64,000 bases of DNA from Planctomycetota bacterium (GTDB lineage Bacteria > Planctomycetota > Planctomycetia > Planctomycetales > Planctomycetaceae). Position 1 is the stretch's first letter; each line of letters starts with the position of its first letter. The notes below the pieces were generated by a model. The model did no database searches. It had not been told where the DNA came from and worked only from the letters and a program-made list of their open reading frames with translations. The translations under genes and the position numbers were made by a program. The stretch spans positions 1 through 64,000 of the forward strand of contig JAHZKX010000023.1 of the NCBI GenBank assembly GCA_022600195.1, given 5' to 3'. Shown in pieces: positions 9,494-18,578 of the stretch.

Positions 9494-10459
9494 TCATACA
9501 ATCACTTTACCGGCCCGAATTTCAATCCAGGTTTTTATCTCTGATCCCGGCGGCAAAACCCGCAGTCCCGTTTCGGCATCGGCGCTCATTAGATTGATGG
9601 CATTCGTCACACAAGTATAAGGTTCCAGACAGACACAGTTTCGTTGGGCAGGTGTGAAGACCACCAATTCTGAAAAGAGGGAGTCATAATCCTGCGACAC
9701 TAACAGCCCTGCTTGTTGATCCATGATCAGGCATTCGTATTGTTCGGTGCCCTCGGGCATGCCACTCAGAACGTCATCCACGTTTAATTGATCGAGCCAG
9801 GCGCCCTCGCGAAGATCATGTGCCTGGGGAATGGATTTTTTGACGCCGATTGGCAAGCATTGATCCAGAATCCATTCTTCGGTAGCCGGTGATTCAATCA
9901 GACAGTTTTTGAGACTTCCCTTTTCTGACAAGGGGACCTTAAAATAAGGATGTGTTCCCAACCCCCAGGGAACTGATGTGGAACCCGGATTACCAATGCG
10001 AAAGTCGGCTCTCAGTGTTGCGCCTTTGACCTCATATTTCACTTCAATAAAAATATCACCAGGCCAGTAATTCAAACGGTGTTTTCCATCAATACTCAGT
10101 TGAAACTGGGCAATCGCATAGGTTTCTTCCTGTGCAATCACACGCCAGGGCAGGTCCAGACAAAATCCATGAATGGCATTGCCAGTCTGATCATGGTACG
10201 TCTTGTCTGCGGGAAGATCATAACTGACGCCTTCCCATTTATAATGTGCATCCGCGATACGATTCGGGAAGGGAAATAAAATTGGAATCCCGCTACTGCT
10301 GGGACGTTGATCGCCGTGCTGAAATTCGGGATGGGAATCGATCACATCAATACATTGCCCGTCTATCATCGCGCGAAATTGATAACAGTTAAAGCCCAGT
10401 TCCGGCAAGATGCGCGCGGATGAACCTGATGCCGGGTCTGTAATTATAATGGGCGTCAT
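9494..10459 (-). CDS. Aldose 1-epimerase family protein (GalM-like)
   Basis: Aldose 1-epimerases interconvert alpha and beta anomers of sugars such as galactose or glucose. The 321-residue length fits. Family residues are visible: GIPILFPFPNRI near 57, the HGF motif with H97, GLGTHPYF with catalytic H170, and CLEPYTC with the catalytic base E279. It has no signal peptide, so it is cytoplasmic. It lies 66 bp downstream of an AlgH-like gene and just before the HEAT/TPR gene on the same strand. The substrate is unknown; it could equally act on a hexose-6-phosphate, as the YeaD branch does. Confidence 0.88.
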   Translation of the reverse strand: MTPIIITDPASGSSARILPELGFNCYQFRAMIDGQCIDVIDSHPEFQHGDQRPSSSGIPILFPFPNRIADAHYKWEGVSYDLPADKTYHDQTGNAIHGFCLDLPWRVIAQEETYAIAQFQLSIDGKHRLNYWPGDIFIEVKYEVKGATLRADFRIGNPGSTSVPWGLGTHPYFKVPLSEKGSLKNCLIESPATEEWILDQCLPIGVKKSIPQAHDLREGAWLDQLNVDDVLSGMPEGTEQYECLIMDQQAGLLVSQDYDSLFSELVVFTPAQRNCVCLEPYTCVTNAINLMSADAETGLRVLPPGSEIKTWIEIRAGKVIV

Positions 10460-10525
10460 GCAAAGGGGTACTTTTTCGATAGATTTAAACAGTAGGACGT
10501 AGATTGTTGGGCAAATGTTGTCTTG

Positions 10526-11092
10526 TCAGTTCCACTCAGGGTGAGCCGTCTCTTGTGGCAAAAAACGTCTTTCGGCCATAGACCTCTCCAGCAGAACATT
10601 CCAAATATCATAGGGATCAATTTTAAAGATGTCTTCCGTTGTCGCACTTGTAGAAAGCCAGTCCATTCGAGAAACTTCAGATTCCAGTTGCAGAGGCGCC
10701 CAGCCCGCACATCCAAAAAAGATCCGAAAATCCAAATCTGGATCGCCTTCCGAAATCCTCCAGATTACCTGCTCAAATACTTCCGGACTGCTGCCCATAA
10801 ATAAATTGGGAACGATAGGCTCCTCTCTCTTTTCCAGGTCGGATGCATTATGCAGAGCAAACATGCCATTCGGCTCGACAGGCCCTCCTGTAAACACCAT
10901 GTCTTCCAGCTTGGGGAGATCAAAATATTTCGAAAGCGCATTCGTTATTGAGAGAGAAGAGGGGCGGTTGACTATTAATCCGGTGGCACCTTGCTGATTG
11001 TGTTCCACAATCAGCACAACGGACCGATAAAAATTGAGATCATTTAATTTTCGGGAGGCAATTAAAAATTGTCCCTTTAAAGATTTCAGCAT
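10526..11092 (-). CDS. UPF0301 / AlgH (YqgE) family protein
   Basis: A 188-residue protein that matches the AlgH/YqgE family along its whole length. The N-terminal LKGQFLIASRKLNDLNFYRSVVLIVEHN and GATGLIVNRPS stretches are diagnostic, followed by VFTGGPV near residue 65 and FFGCAGWAPLQLESE near 125-140. The biochemical role of this family is not established; in Pseudomonas, AlgH was first linked to alginate regulation. It is cytoplasmic and is the first gene of the minus-strand group 11092-6294. A smaller ORF at 10456-10716 in another frame is a shadow. Confidence 0.92.
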   Translation of the reverse strand: MLKSLKGQFLIASRKLNDLNFYRSVVLIVEHNQQGATGLIVNRPSSLSITNALSKYFDLPKLEDMVFTGGPVEPNGMFALHNASDLEKREEPIVPNLFMGSSPEVFEQVIWRISEGDPDLDFRIFFGCAGWAPLQLESEVSRMDWLSTSATTEDIFKIDPYDIWNVLLERSMAERRFLPQETAHPEWN

Positions 11093-11421
11093 AAATCGCT
11101 TTTACTCTCTTTTCATTCCAGGAAATCAAACTCAAATTAAGTTCTATGATGACATGAACTGCACAAAACTTATTATATCTGGTGAAAACACGAAAATACA
11201 GAGTTAGAATCGACTGTTAGAATCACTCTTCTCTTATCCCCTAATTTTGGGGAAGATAGGGGACGGGACTCTTGGGTTCCCGTGACATTCTGTGGATGAT
11301 AAATTTTTGAAAAATACTATTTCATATTGAACGCATGTAGGCTATTCTAACAATTACAGATCGTTGCCGCATTATGGGAAACGCTATGCTCCCTGACATT
11401 TTTTCGCATGGTTTGATCACA
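11093..11421. other. Divergent intergenic region with two hairpins
   Basis: This separates the AlgH-like gene (minus) from the SHD1-repeat gene (plus). CCCC-TAATTTT-GGGG at 11238-11252 and ACGGGA/TCCCGT at 11263-11283 can form neighbouring hairpins about 150 bp before the SHD1 gene start. They could shape the leader RNA or be terminators. No clear promoter pair was identified. Confidence 0.4.
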
Positions 11422-12702
11422 ATGAAGAGAACAATAACACAATTTGCCATTTTGTGTCTGATTTTCGGCTCAGCTTTTTTCACTCTACCTCTGCTTGCAG
11501 AAGAAAGCTATGAGCGTTTCACAGTGCGCACCTGGACGTATCGTGATGGCACGCAGGCGACCGGAAAAATGATCACCGTAACGGGTCCTACCGCCACACT
11601 CAAGCTGGAAGGAAAAGGCAACGTTCGTGTTCCACTTGAGAAATTGAGTGTGAAAGATCTGAATTGGATTTATGAATATCACAAGCGAAAGAATAAGCTG
11701 AGTTTCCTGCCGCCAAAGTATCGTAAGCCACAGAAAGACTTCTCGGAATCAAAGACAGAGCCCGCGAAAGCGAAACCGACGAAAGCGGAACCAGAAAATA
11801 ATCCACCCGAAAAAAAGATGACGGTTGCAGAACCCAAGATAAAAGAATCTTATCAGCCGTTTACCGTTCGTGAATGGATTCTCAAGGATGGCACAAAGTA
11901 CGATGCCAAGTTTCTGAGCATTAACAATGTTCTAAAGAAAGTGATACTGAAAAGAGAGCCCGGACAGATTCAGCAGGTTCCCCTCGATCAATTTAGTGAG
12001 AAAGACTTGAACTGGTTAGCGGAATATCATCGCAGAAATAAGATGCTCGCTCTCCTGCCTGCAGAGTATCGAGATCGTGTGGCAAAAGACCAGCCTGCTG
12101 TAGAGACACCCGGTAAACCCTCTCCCGATATGAAAACTCCAAGCCTTCCCGGAGGAATTGCAGAGCGTCAGGCAGAACTGAAAGCAAAATCAAAAGCGAT
12201 GTCCGCAGATGCCAAGGCAAAGGCTGCAGCAGAAGATGATTCAGATGTGATCAAAGCGAATACGGAAATCGACCCGGTTCTTGTTGCCGCTTTAAGAGAT
12301 TACCGGGTCTGGTCAGATAAAAAAGGACAGAAGTCAGAAGCGATCTTTACGGGGATCCAAGGCCGCGAAGTCATGTTTGCAACGCGGACTGCAGGTTTCG
12401 TACGCGTGCCGATTGGCACGTTGATCGAGGAAGACCTGCAACTGCTTCGGGATGCTTTGAAGATGCACGGACGGTTGGCCGAAATCCCGCTCGTCTATCG
12501 CGAACCCCTCGACCCGAAACTTCCTCCCCGTAAACTCAAACTGTTAATCAAGGTGAATAATCACCGCAAGTGGACCGACCTCTCCGGTAATTCAGTCGGC
12601 GCATCTTATGTGAAAATGGAAGACGGCAAGGTGACTCTTTTGATCACCAAAATCGGCGCGACACAGGAGTTTCCTTATCTGAACTTCACAGCAGAAGACT
12701 AG
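11422..12702 (+). CDS. SHD1-repeat exported protein, N-terminal part, ended by an in-frame TAG
   Basis: This is the first part of a gene that continues in the same frame to 13524. The ATG at 11422 is preferred over 11374 because it gives a clean signal peptide (FAILCLIFGSAFFTLPLLAEE). The body holds SLA1-homology-1 (SHD1)-like repeats of about 55 residues with the pattern R-x-W-x-D/T-x-x-G ... VPLxxLSxxDL. Repeats start near residues 32, 150, 278 and 375 and are separated by Lys/Ala/Pro-rich linkers. In four of the five repeats in the whole gene the motif ends D-L; in the fourth the codon after Asp is TAG instead of a Leu codon. A TTG-to-TAG change would explain this. The product as read would be a 426-residue exported protein that lacks the fifth repeat, the zinc ribbons and the membrane anchor. 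The function of SHD1 repeats in planctomycetes is unknown. Confidence 0.75.
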   Translation: MKRTITQFAILCLIFGSAFFTLPLLAEESYERFTVRTWTYRDGTQATGKMITVTGPTATLKLEGKGNVRVPLEKLSVKDLNWIYEYHKRKNKLSFLPPKYRKPQKDFSESKTEPAKAKPTKAEPENNPPEKKMTVAEPKIKESYQPFTVREWILKDGTKYDAKFLSINNVLKKVILKREPGQIQQVPLDQFSEKDLNWLAEYHRRNKMLALLPAEYRDRVAKDQPAVETPGKPSPDMKTPSLPGGIAERQAELKAKSKAMSADAKAKAAAEDDSDVIKANTEIDPVLVAALRDYRVWSDKKGQKSEAIFTGIQGREVMFATRTAGFVRVPIGTLIEEDLQLLRDALKMHGRLAEIPLVYREPLDPKLPPRKLKLLIKVNNHRKWTDLSGNSVGASYVKMEDGKVTLLITKIGATQEFPYLNFTAED

Positions 12703-13524
12703 GAATATGTCCAGGAACGGCTGAAAAAAGAAATTCCCGGCAACTTCTTTCCTGCCGGAGCAGAGGTCACGCTCACTCCGGAAGAAAGAGAGAAGGAGTT
12801 TCAGGTCTGGACAGACCGTAGTCAGCGCCAGATCAAAGGGAAATTTGTCCGGTTAGCTTATGGAAAATCCGTTGCCGTGATTAATACCGGTACGAAAGAA
12901 GAACTATTCATCACGGAATTTTTTAGTGACCGGGATTTAAGCCAATTGAAACCGCAAAAGAAGAAACAGACCAACGAATTGGCCATGAATAACAACAATA
13001 ATTCCAATGTGGGAGGTCTACCCGGTGGAATGAATAGAGGTATAGCCGGCAGAGGACCTTTCTCCAATACCAATCCCAATAATCGCGAACCAGGGATGAC
13101 CCCGAGTTCTAATATGCAAGCATTTCCCGGCATGCAACAGCAACGCTGGGAGATGACGTGTCCTCTATGCAAGAAAAAACACAAAAGCGACTTTGCCATT
13201 TTTCAGAATTGCCCTCATTGCGGCCTGAAAAGTACGGACTCCCTCTATACTTGCAGGAACTGTAACCGAACTTTCAAGTCTGATTTTCAAGGTCTGGAAG
13301 CACCATGCCCTCACTGCAATAAAAACAGACCAAACAATCAGGTTGCTTCCGGGAATACATCTCCCTATGCGTCTGGTGGTTCTGGGAATAATACCAATGG
13401 ATCCGGTTCATCAGTACGTTCCGGCACTTCTGCTTATCGTTCAGGGAGAGCCATCGGCAAAATTTGTGCTTGGGTTTTAATGTTTATTGGATTCATTTTC
13501 GGCGTGAGTAAGATACGAGGTTAA
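12703..13524 (+). pseudogene. Downstream part of the interrupted SHD1 gene: fifth repeat, zinc ribbons, membrane anchor
   Basis: The frame stays open from the codon after the TAG (GAA TAT GTC CAG ...) to 13524, and the translation continues the fourth repeat without a gap. A fifth SHD1-like repeat follows (FQVWTDRSQRQIKGKF ... DRDLSQL). Next come an Asn/Gly/Pro-rich low-complexity linker and two CxxC...CPHC zinc-ribbon units (CPLCKKKHKSDF / NCPHCG and CRNCNRTFKSDF / CPHCNK). A single C-terminal membrane helix (ICAWVLMFIGFIFGV) closes the protein. The ORF track starts it at a GTG (12877), but that start has no strong ribosome site and would cut through the fifth repeat. It is best read as the 3' part of one gene inactivated by a nonsense mutation. 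Stop-codon readthrough or a sequencing error are the alternatives. Confidence 0.72.
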
Positions 13525-13606
13525 TTCGCAGGCGAATCATTGCTCAATCTTATTGCGTTGTGTTGCGCAAAATCTCCCTTTGATCATTTGCCCGCAGAAC
13601 TCAACT

Positions 13607-15424
13607 TTAAGGCTCTTGGTTCAGCACCGGCAGTACTTTCGAAGTCTGCATCTGTTGCGCTTCTTCGGGAGCCACATAATCGCTGTGGCAGGATGCTTTA
13701 TCCTGCTCGCCGGTCATTTCCTGCTTGACCTTCGAAGCCAGTTTGTGGATTTGATCCGGGCTGAGTACGCCTCGCTTCTCCAGAATTTCCTGTTGTTCTG
13801 CCGTGAGTGGTAACGTTTTTTTGGCTTTGTCCCAGGCGTAATCTTCTGATTTACCCGACATGAATTCCTGAATCTCTTTCGAGATACGCACACTGCACCA
13901 GTCATGTCCACACATGGCACAAAAGTCGGTATCGACGTCCAGATCTTCGTCATGCAATGCACGCGCGGTATCGGGATCGAAACTTAACTCGAAGTGTTTT
14001 TCCCAGTTGAGTGCAGCGCGGGCTTCGGTTAAATCATCATCTCGATCACGGGTTCCTGGAATGCCAAGCGCCACATCTGCTGCGTGGGCGGCAATCTTGT
14101 AAGCAATACAGCCTTGTTTCACGTCATCTTTTTTGGGCAAGCCCAGGTGCTCTTTTGGAGTCACATAGCAGAGCATGCTGGCACCATGATAACCGGCTGC
14201 GGTTGCGCCGATACAGCTTGTGATATGGTCGTAGCCGGGGAAAATATCAGTCACAAGTGGTCCCAGGACATAGAAGGGGGCACCGTGGCACAGGGTTCGC
14301 TGGAGTTTCATATTGAATTCGATCTGGTCGAACGAAATATGCCCCGGACCTTCAACCATGACCTGTACTCCTTTTTTCCAGGCACGTTCGGTCAATTCAC
14401 CCAGCACACACAATTCTGCCAGTTGGGCACGGTCAGTTCCATCAGCCAACCCACCGGGACGCAAGCCATCACCGATCGAAAAACTAACGTCGTATTCCCG
14501 CATAATGTCGCAGATGTCATCCCAGAGTTCATACATTGGATTTTGACGCTGGTTATGCAGCATCCATTTTGCCAGCAGCGAACCGCCGCGACTAACGATT
14601 CCAATTAATCGTTTTGCCACTAATGATAAATGCTCATGCAAGACACCCGCATGAATGGTAAAATAGTCCACGCCCTGTTTTGCCTGATGATCCAGCATCT
14701 GCAAAATGCTGGCATGATCCAGGTCTTCCAGTCGACGGGCAATGATCATTGAATAGATGGGTACCGTACCGATGGGAACTGTGCTGTTTTGAATAATCGC
14801 CTGCCGACAGCCATCAATGTCTCCGCCTGTGGAAAGGTCCATGACCGTATCGGCGCCCCAGCGTTGGGCCCAGGTTAGTTTTTCAATTTCTTCATCCGTT
14901 CCTGAAGAGACCGGCGAAGCCCCCATGTTGGCGTTGACTTTTGTTTTCGAAGCGCGACCAATTGCCATCGGGTCCAGCTTGTAACCGAGGTGGACTTTGT
15001 TAGCAGGAATAATCATACGACCAGCTGCGACTTCGTCTCGGATCTGTTCAGCGGTCAGATGGAGTTCCCGCTCTGCGACACGTTCCATTTCCGGAGTGAC
15101 TGTTCCACAGCGTGCAAATTCCAATTGTGTGACGGGCAGGAAATCAGCCGGTGGTATCCAGGCGTCTGCCGTTTCGTAATTTTCTTCAAAGCCGGCTTTT
15201 TGTTCCCAGGCTTCCGGCATGAAATCCCAGGCAGTTTTGTCGGAAACTTCAGGCATGCCCGGAGTATTGGGAGAAGAATACGTCAAAGCACCTTTGACTC
15301 CGGGAGCAATCTGAGCAGGATTTGCAAAACTCCCCGGATTCGTCTGCTGAGGACGAGTTGAGGGATTTCCACCGATGGGTGGCAGCGAGTACATAAAGTC
15401 ATATGAAGAGGAGGGGTCAGTCAT
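13607..15424 (-). CDS. Phosphomethylpyrimidine synthase ThiC
   Basis: ThiC is a radical-SAM enzyme that rearranges aminoimidazole ribotide into HMP phosphate, the pyrimidine half of thiamine. The 605-residue protein is of the long bacterial type. Visible landmarks are the N-terminal ThiC-associated region, [28 protein letters not shown], the central barrel ([32 protein letters not shown]), and the C-terminal cluster motif CAMCGHDWC (C502, C505, C510), which binds the 4Fe-4S cluster. An AAGGA ribosome site precedes the ATG. No other thi gene is adjacent. No TPP riboswitch core was recognised in the 325 bp upstream. Confidence 0.97.
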   Translation of the reverse strand: MTDPSSSYDFMYSLPPIGGNPSTRPQQTNPGSFANPAQIAPGVKGALTYSSPNTPGMPEVSDKTAWDFMPEAWEQKAGFEENYETADAWIPPADFLPVTQLEFARCGTVTPEMERVAERELHLTAEQIRDEVAAGRMIIPANKVHLGYKLDPMAIGRASKTKVNANMGASPVSSGTDEEIEKLTWAQRWGADTVMDLSTGGDIDGCRQAIIQNSTVPIGTVPIYSMIIARRLEDLDHASILQMLDHQAKQGVDYFTIHAGVLHEHLSLVAKRLIGIVSRGGSLLAKWMLHNQRQNPMYELWDDICDIMREYDVSFSIGDGLRPGGLADGTDRAQLAELCVLGELTERAWKKGVQVMVEGPGHISFDQIEFNMKLQRTLCHGAPFYVLGPLVTDIFPGYDHITSCIGATAAGYHGASMLCYVTPKEHLGLPKKDDVKQGCIAYKIAAHAADVALGIPGTRDRDDDLTEARAALNWEKHFELSFDPDTARALHDEDLDVDTDFCAMCGHDWCSVRISKEIQEFMSGKSEDYAWDKAKKTLPLTAEQQEILEKRGVLSPDQIHKLASKVKQEMTGEQDKASCHSDYVAPEEAQQMQTSKVLPVLNQEP

Positions 15425-15749
15425 TCGAAAAGCATCCTTACTATAACTATCTGATGCGGTGGATCATTAATATTCGTCTAACGCGTCGTTGGAGAATCCC
15501 AACGCAGGAGATCTTGTCCATACTATTGTAGAAGTACGACCTCCGATGGGAAATTTTCGTATATTGTTGTCTATATAGTAGTGACCTTGTTGCTTTTTTC
15601 AAACTGACTAGATGCATTCTCTTTGTGGTTTCCCATTGAATCACGATTGGTTATGATCTGCACACCTTAGAAATTGTTAATCTGAACATTCTCTAACACT
15701 CAAAAAGATCGAAATTACAAGATTTGAATTCATCTGCTTAAGGTAAGAT
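15425..15749. other. Divergent intergenic region between thiC and the kinase gene
   Basis: It must hold the promoters of both genes, but no strong -35/-10 pair was identified. A short inverted repeat CGTTGG-AGAATC-CCAACG lies at 15487-15504, about 65 bp upstream of thiC. The TPP-riboswitch sequence CTGAGA and its partner loop were looked for on the thiC strand and not found. Confidence 0.4.
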
Positions 15750-16736
15750 ATGCAATATGATGTATATGGCGTTGGAAACGCTCTGGTCGATATTCAGGCT
15801 CAAGTCTCTGATGCCACTCTGGAAAAACTGGGATATGCCAAAGGCATTATGACTCTGGTTGATGAGGAAGCCCAGCAAAAAGTGCTGGGAGAACTCGACG
15901 GTGCCCCGATCTCCCAATCGGCAGGCGGTTCTGCCGCCAATACCATATTGGGAGTCGCTGATTTTGGGGGAAAAGCAGCGTATGCGGGCAAAGTTGCCAA
16001 CGATATGTTAGGTGAATTTGACCTGGCTGACATGCGAAAGCTGGGTGTGACGATCGATGTTCCCCCTTCCTCAAATGGGCAGACAGGGACCTGCGTGGTC
16101 CTGATTACGGATGACGCACAGCGGACCATGCTGACGAATCTTGGTGTATCGGCGACATTAAGTCCGGATGACTTAAGTGAAGAACATATCAAACAATCAA
16201 AATGTGTCTATGTCGAAGGTTATCTGTTTACCGGGGAAACACAGAAAAAGGCCGCCTACCATGCGATCGAATTGGCTAAAAAACACAATGTGAAAGTGGC
16301 ATTTACTGTCTCCGACCCGTTTCTGATCAATTTGTTTCGCGATGAATTTCAGCAATTGATCGAAGGCCCCGTCGATCTGCTGTTCTGCAACCTGGAAGAG
16401 GCCCGCAGCCTGACCGGAAAACACGACGCAGTAGAATGTGCCAATATCATTCACAAACATGTTCCGAATCTGGCTCTGACTTTGGGGCCCGATGGTTCAA
16501 TTCTGATGCATGAAGGACGCGTGATTCCCATTGAAGGTGTTGAGACGGATGCCATCGATACGACAGGTGCAGGAGACATGTACGCTGCCGGGATTCTTTA
16601 TGGAATTACCAACGACTTGACCTGGCATCAGGCTGGCCACCTGGCATCCCATGCGGCTGCCCGGATTGTTTCTCAATTGGGTGCGCGACTGAAAGACCCC
16701 TTCACTGCAGATGACATACAGGAACTGCTCAGTTGA
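15750..16736 (+). CDS. PfkB-family kinase, adenosine-kinase-like
   Basis: A ribokinase-fold sugar or nucleoside kinase of 328 residues. It shows the N-terminal [11 protein letters not shown] signature, [13 protein letters not shown] near residues 56-68, and the C-terminal PfkB signature [12 protein letters not shown] (270-281), where D276 is the catalytic base. The overall pattern is closest to adenosine-kinase-like PfkB proteins common in alphaproteobacteria and planctomycetes. It would transfer the ATP phosphate to adenosine or a sugar in the cytoplasm. A good ribosome site (AAGG, 6 bases before ATG) is present. The permease gene starts one base after its stop, so the two form an operon that suggests purine nucleoside salvage. 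The substrate assignment is an inference. Confidence 0.88.
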   Translation: MQYDVYGVGNALVDIQAQVSDATLEKLGYAKGIMTLVDEEAQQKVLGELDGAPISQSAGGSAANTILGVADFGGKAAYAGKVANDMLGEFDLADMRKLGVTIDVPPSSNGQTGTCVVLITDDAQRTMLTNLGVSATLSPDDLSEEHIKQSKCVYVEGYLFTGETQKKAAYHAIELAKKHNVKVAFTVSDPFLINLFRDEFQQLIEGPVDLLFCNLEEARSLTGKHDAVECANIIHKHVPNLALTLGPDGSILMHEGRVIPIEGVETDAIDTTGAGDMYAAGILYGITNDLTWHQAGHLASHAAARIVSQLGARLKDPFTADDIQELLS

Positions 16737-16737
16737 T

Positions 16738-18387
16738 ATGAAACACAGCAAGTACCCTCTCTTCGTGCGACGCGATCTGGACGGTTTTTTCGCGTTAATG
16801 ATCGATAACCTCGTTCAGCTTCTGTTAATCGTTGCCTTGTGTGGCCTGTGTGGGATCTCTGCTGATTCAGAATTATTACTGCGATACATTCTTCCGGGAG
16901 CCGCCCTCAGTATTCTGTTTGGGAATCTCTTTTACTCCTGGCAGGCACATCAACTGGCGAAAAGAGAAAATCGGAGCGATGTTTGTGCGCTGCCTTATGG
17001 CATCAATACACCCTCGCTGCTGGTTTACATTTTTTTCGTGATGATTCCCGTCTATCAACGAACCAATAGTGCCGAAGCGGCCTGGCAAATGGGATTGCTT
17101 GCCTGTTTCGGTAGCGGTGTGATTGAATTTCTCGGCGCGTTTGTCGCAGATCGAGTTCGCAAACTGACTCCCCGTGCCGCGCTGCTCTCAACGCTTGCCG
17201 GCATCGCCATTGGGTTCATTTCCATGACGTTTGCTTTAAAGATCTATCAGCGACCACTGATTGCGATGCTGCCTGCAGCCGTGGTATTACTGACTTTGTT
17301 TTCTCGAACCAAACTTCCTTTTCGCATGCCGGGTGGATTGCTGGCCATCATAGTGGGAACCATCTGTGCGTGGCTCCTGCCCGAATTGATTCCGCAATTG
17401 ATGCAGGGCTCTGCCATGAATACAGATGCCATTAAAACAGCCTGGGATCAGGCAGGCTGGTATCCGCCTCAATTCGCGGGTTCTGCGCTGTGGGAATTGC
17501 TCAAAGACCCCGGTGAATGGGTGGGCTATATGTCCGTCATATTTCCGATGGGCTTGTTCAACGTCATCGGCAGTATGCAGAACATTGAATCCGCGGAAGC
17601 AGCTGGAGACAGTTACCCAGCAAAACCGGCCATGCTTGCGAATGGCGTGGGAACGATTGTCGCATCGCTGCTCGGCAGTTGTTTCCCCACAACGATTTAT
17701 ATTGGACATCCCGGTTGGAAAGAAATGGGATCACGGGCCGGCTATTCGATAATGAATGGAGTCTTTATTCTTTTGATCTGTTTAACGGGAACGACAGGAG
17801 TCATCAGCAAGATCATCCCGCTCGAAGCCGGAATCGCCATTGTACTCTGGATCGGCATGGTCATCACAGCTCAGGCGTTCCAGGCATCTCCCAATCGTCA
17901 TGCCCCCGCGGTTGCGCTGGGATTGTTTCCTGCAATTGCTGCCTGGGGGGCCACTATCATGCAGGGCACTTTGCTCGCCGGTGGTGGTAAATCATTGCAG
18001 GAGATTCTGTCAACGAATCTGTTTACGGAAGTCAATGGATTTCTGGTGCACGGTCTGGTGGTGATGGAACGGGGTTTCATTTTTACCTGCATGATCCTGG
18101 CTGCAATCTGTGCCTGCCTGATTGATGGCAAATACCGTTCTGCCGCGATCTGGTCTGTGATTGCATCGCTGTTTGCGTTTGTCGGGTTGACCAATGCGTA
18201 CGAAATCATCGGCAACGACATTCATTTTCGTCTGGCATTCACTGCAGATAATGTTGATGGCTTTACCTTCCATGCGACAGGTATTGGTATAGGCTATCTG
18301 CTGTTCGCTGCCACCTTTCTGATTCTTGGTGGCTTCAAAGACGAACCGGCTTCCCCCGAAACTGAAGAAGCCGGTCCTCAACTGTAA
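16738..18387 (+). CDS. Xanthine/uracil-type permease (NCS2/AzgA-like)
   Basis: A polytopic inner-membrane protein of about 549 residues with some 12 hydrophobic segments. The opening [21 protein letters not shown] and the [16 protein letters not shown] loop are typical of planctomycete and gammaproteobacterial permeases annotated as xanthine/uracil/vitamin C permeases. It probably takes up purine bases by proton symport. The ATG at 16738 is chosen: it comes one base after the kinase stop, with AGGA upstream. The 16711 start would overlap the kinase gene in another frame. The tight spacing to the adenosine-kinase-like gene supports a joint role in purine uptake and salvage. Confidence 0.83.
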   Translation: MKHSKYPLFVRRDLDGFFALMIDNLVQLLLIVALCGLCGISADSELLLRYILPGAALSILFGNLFYSWQAHQLAKRENRSDVCALPYGINTPSLLVYIFFVMIPVYQRTNSAEAAWQMGLLACFGSGVIEFLGAFVADRVRKLTPRAALLSTLAGIAIGFISMTFALKIYQRPLIAMLPAAVVLLTLFSRTKLPFRMPGGLLAIIVGTICAWLLPELIPQLMQGSAMNTDAIKTAWDQAGWYPPQFAGSALWELLKDPGEWVGYMSVIFPMGLFNVIGSMQNIESAEAAGDSYPAKPAMLANGVGTIVASLLGSCFPTTIYIGHPGWKEMGSRAGYSIMNGVFILLICLTGTTGVISKIIPLEAGIAIVLWIGMVITAQAFQASPNRHAPAVALGLFPAIAAWGATIMQGTLLAGGGKSLQEILSTNLFTEVNGFLVHGLVVMERGFIFTCMILAAICACLIDGKYRSAAIWSVIASLFAFVGLTNAYEIIGNDIHFRLAFTADNVDGFTFHATGIGIGYLLFAATFLILGGFKDEPASPETEEAGPQL

Positions 18388-18578
18388 ACTGAACACACCT
18401 CATCAAATTCTCACATCAAGCATCAGGGCTCCTTGAGCCTCGCCAACCGATCAGTATCAGTTTTCTGGCTGTCTATTCATTTTTTCGGCTGTTTTCGACA
18501 CGGTTGCAATAAAAAGGGTGTCAGGCGTATATCATTTTGTTTTTAGTTTTCTTGCATTTGTACCTGTAGTTATAATTA

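Noticed and set aside
9494-9497. ATGA overlap between the epimerase and the HEAT/TPR genes
   Set aside because: The ATG at 9473 has a much better ribosome site and signal peptide, so the overlap is probably not used.
14084-14608. 174-codon ORF antisense to thiC
   Set aside because: It lies wholly inside thiC and its translation has no domain; a shadow.
15425-15749. TPP riboswitch before thiC
   Set aside because: The conserved CTGAGA and partner-loop sequences were looked for on the thiC strand and not found.
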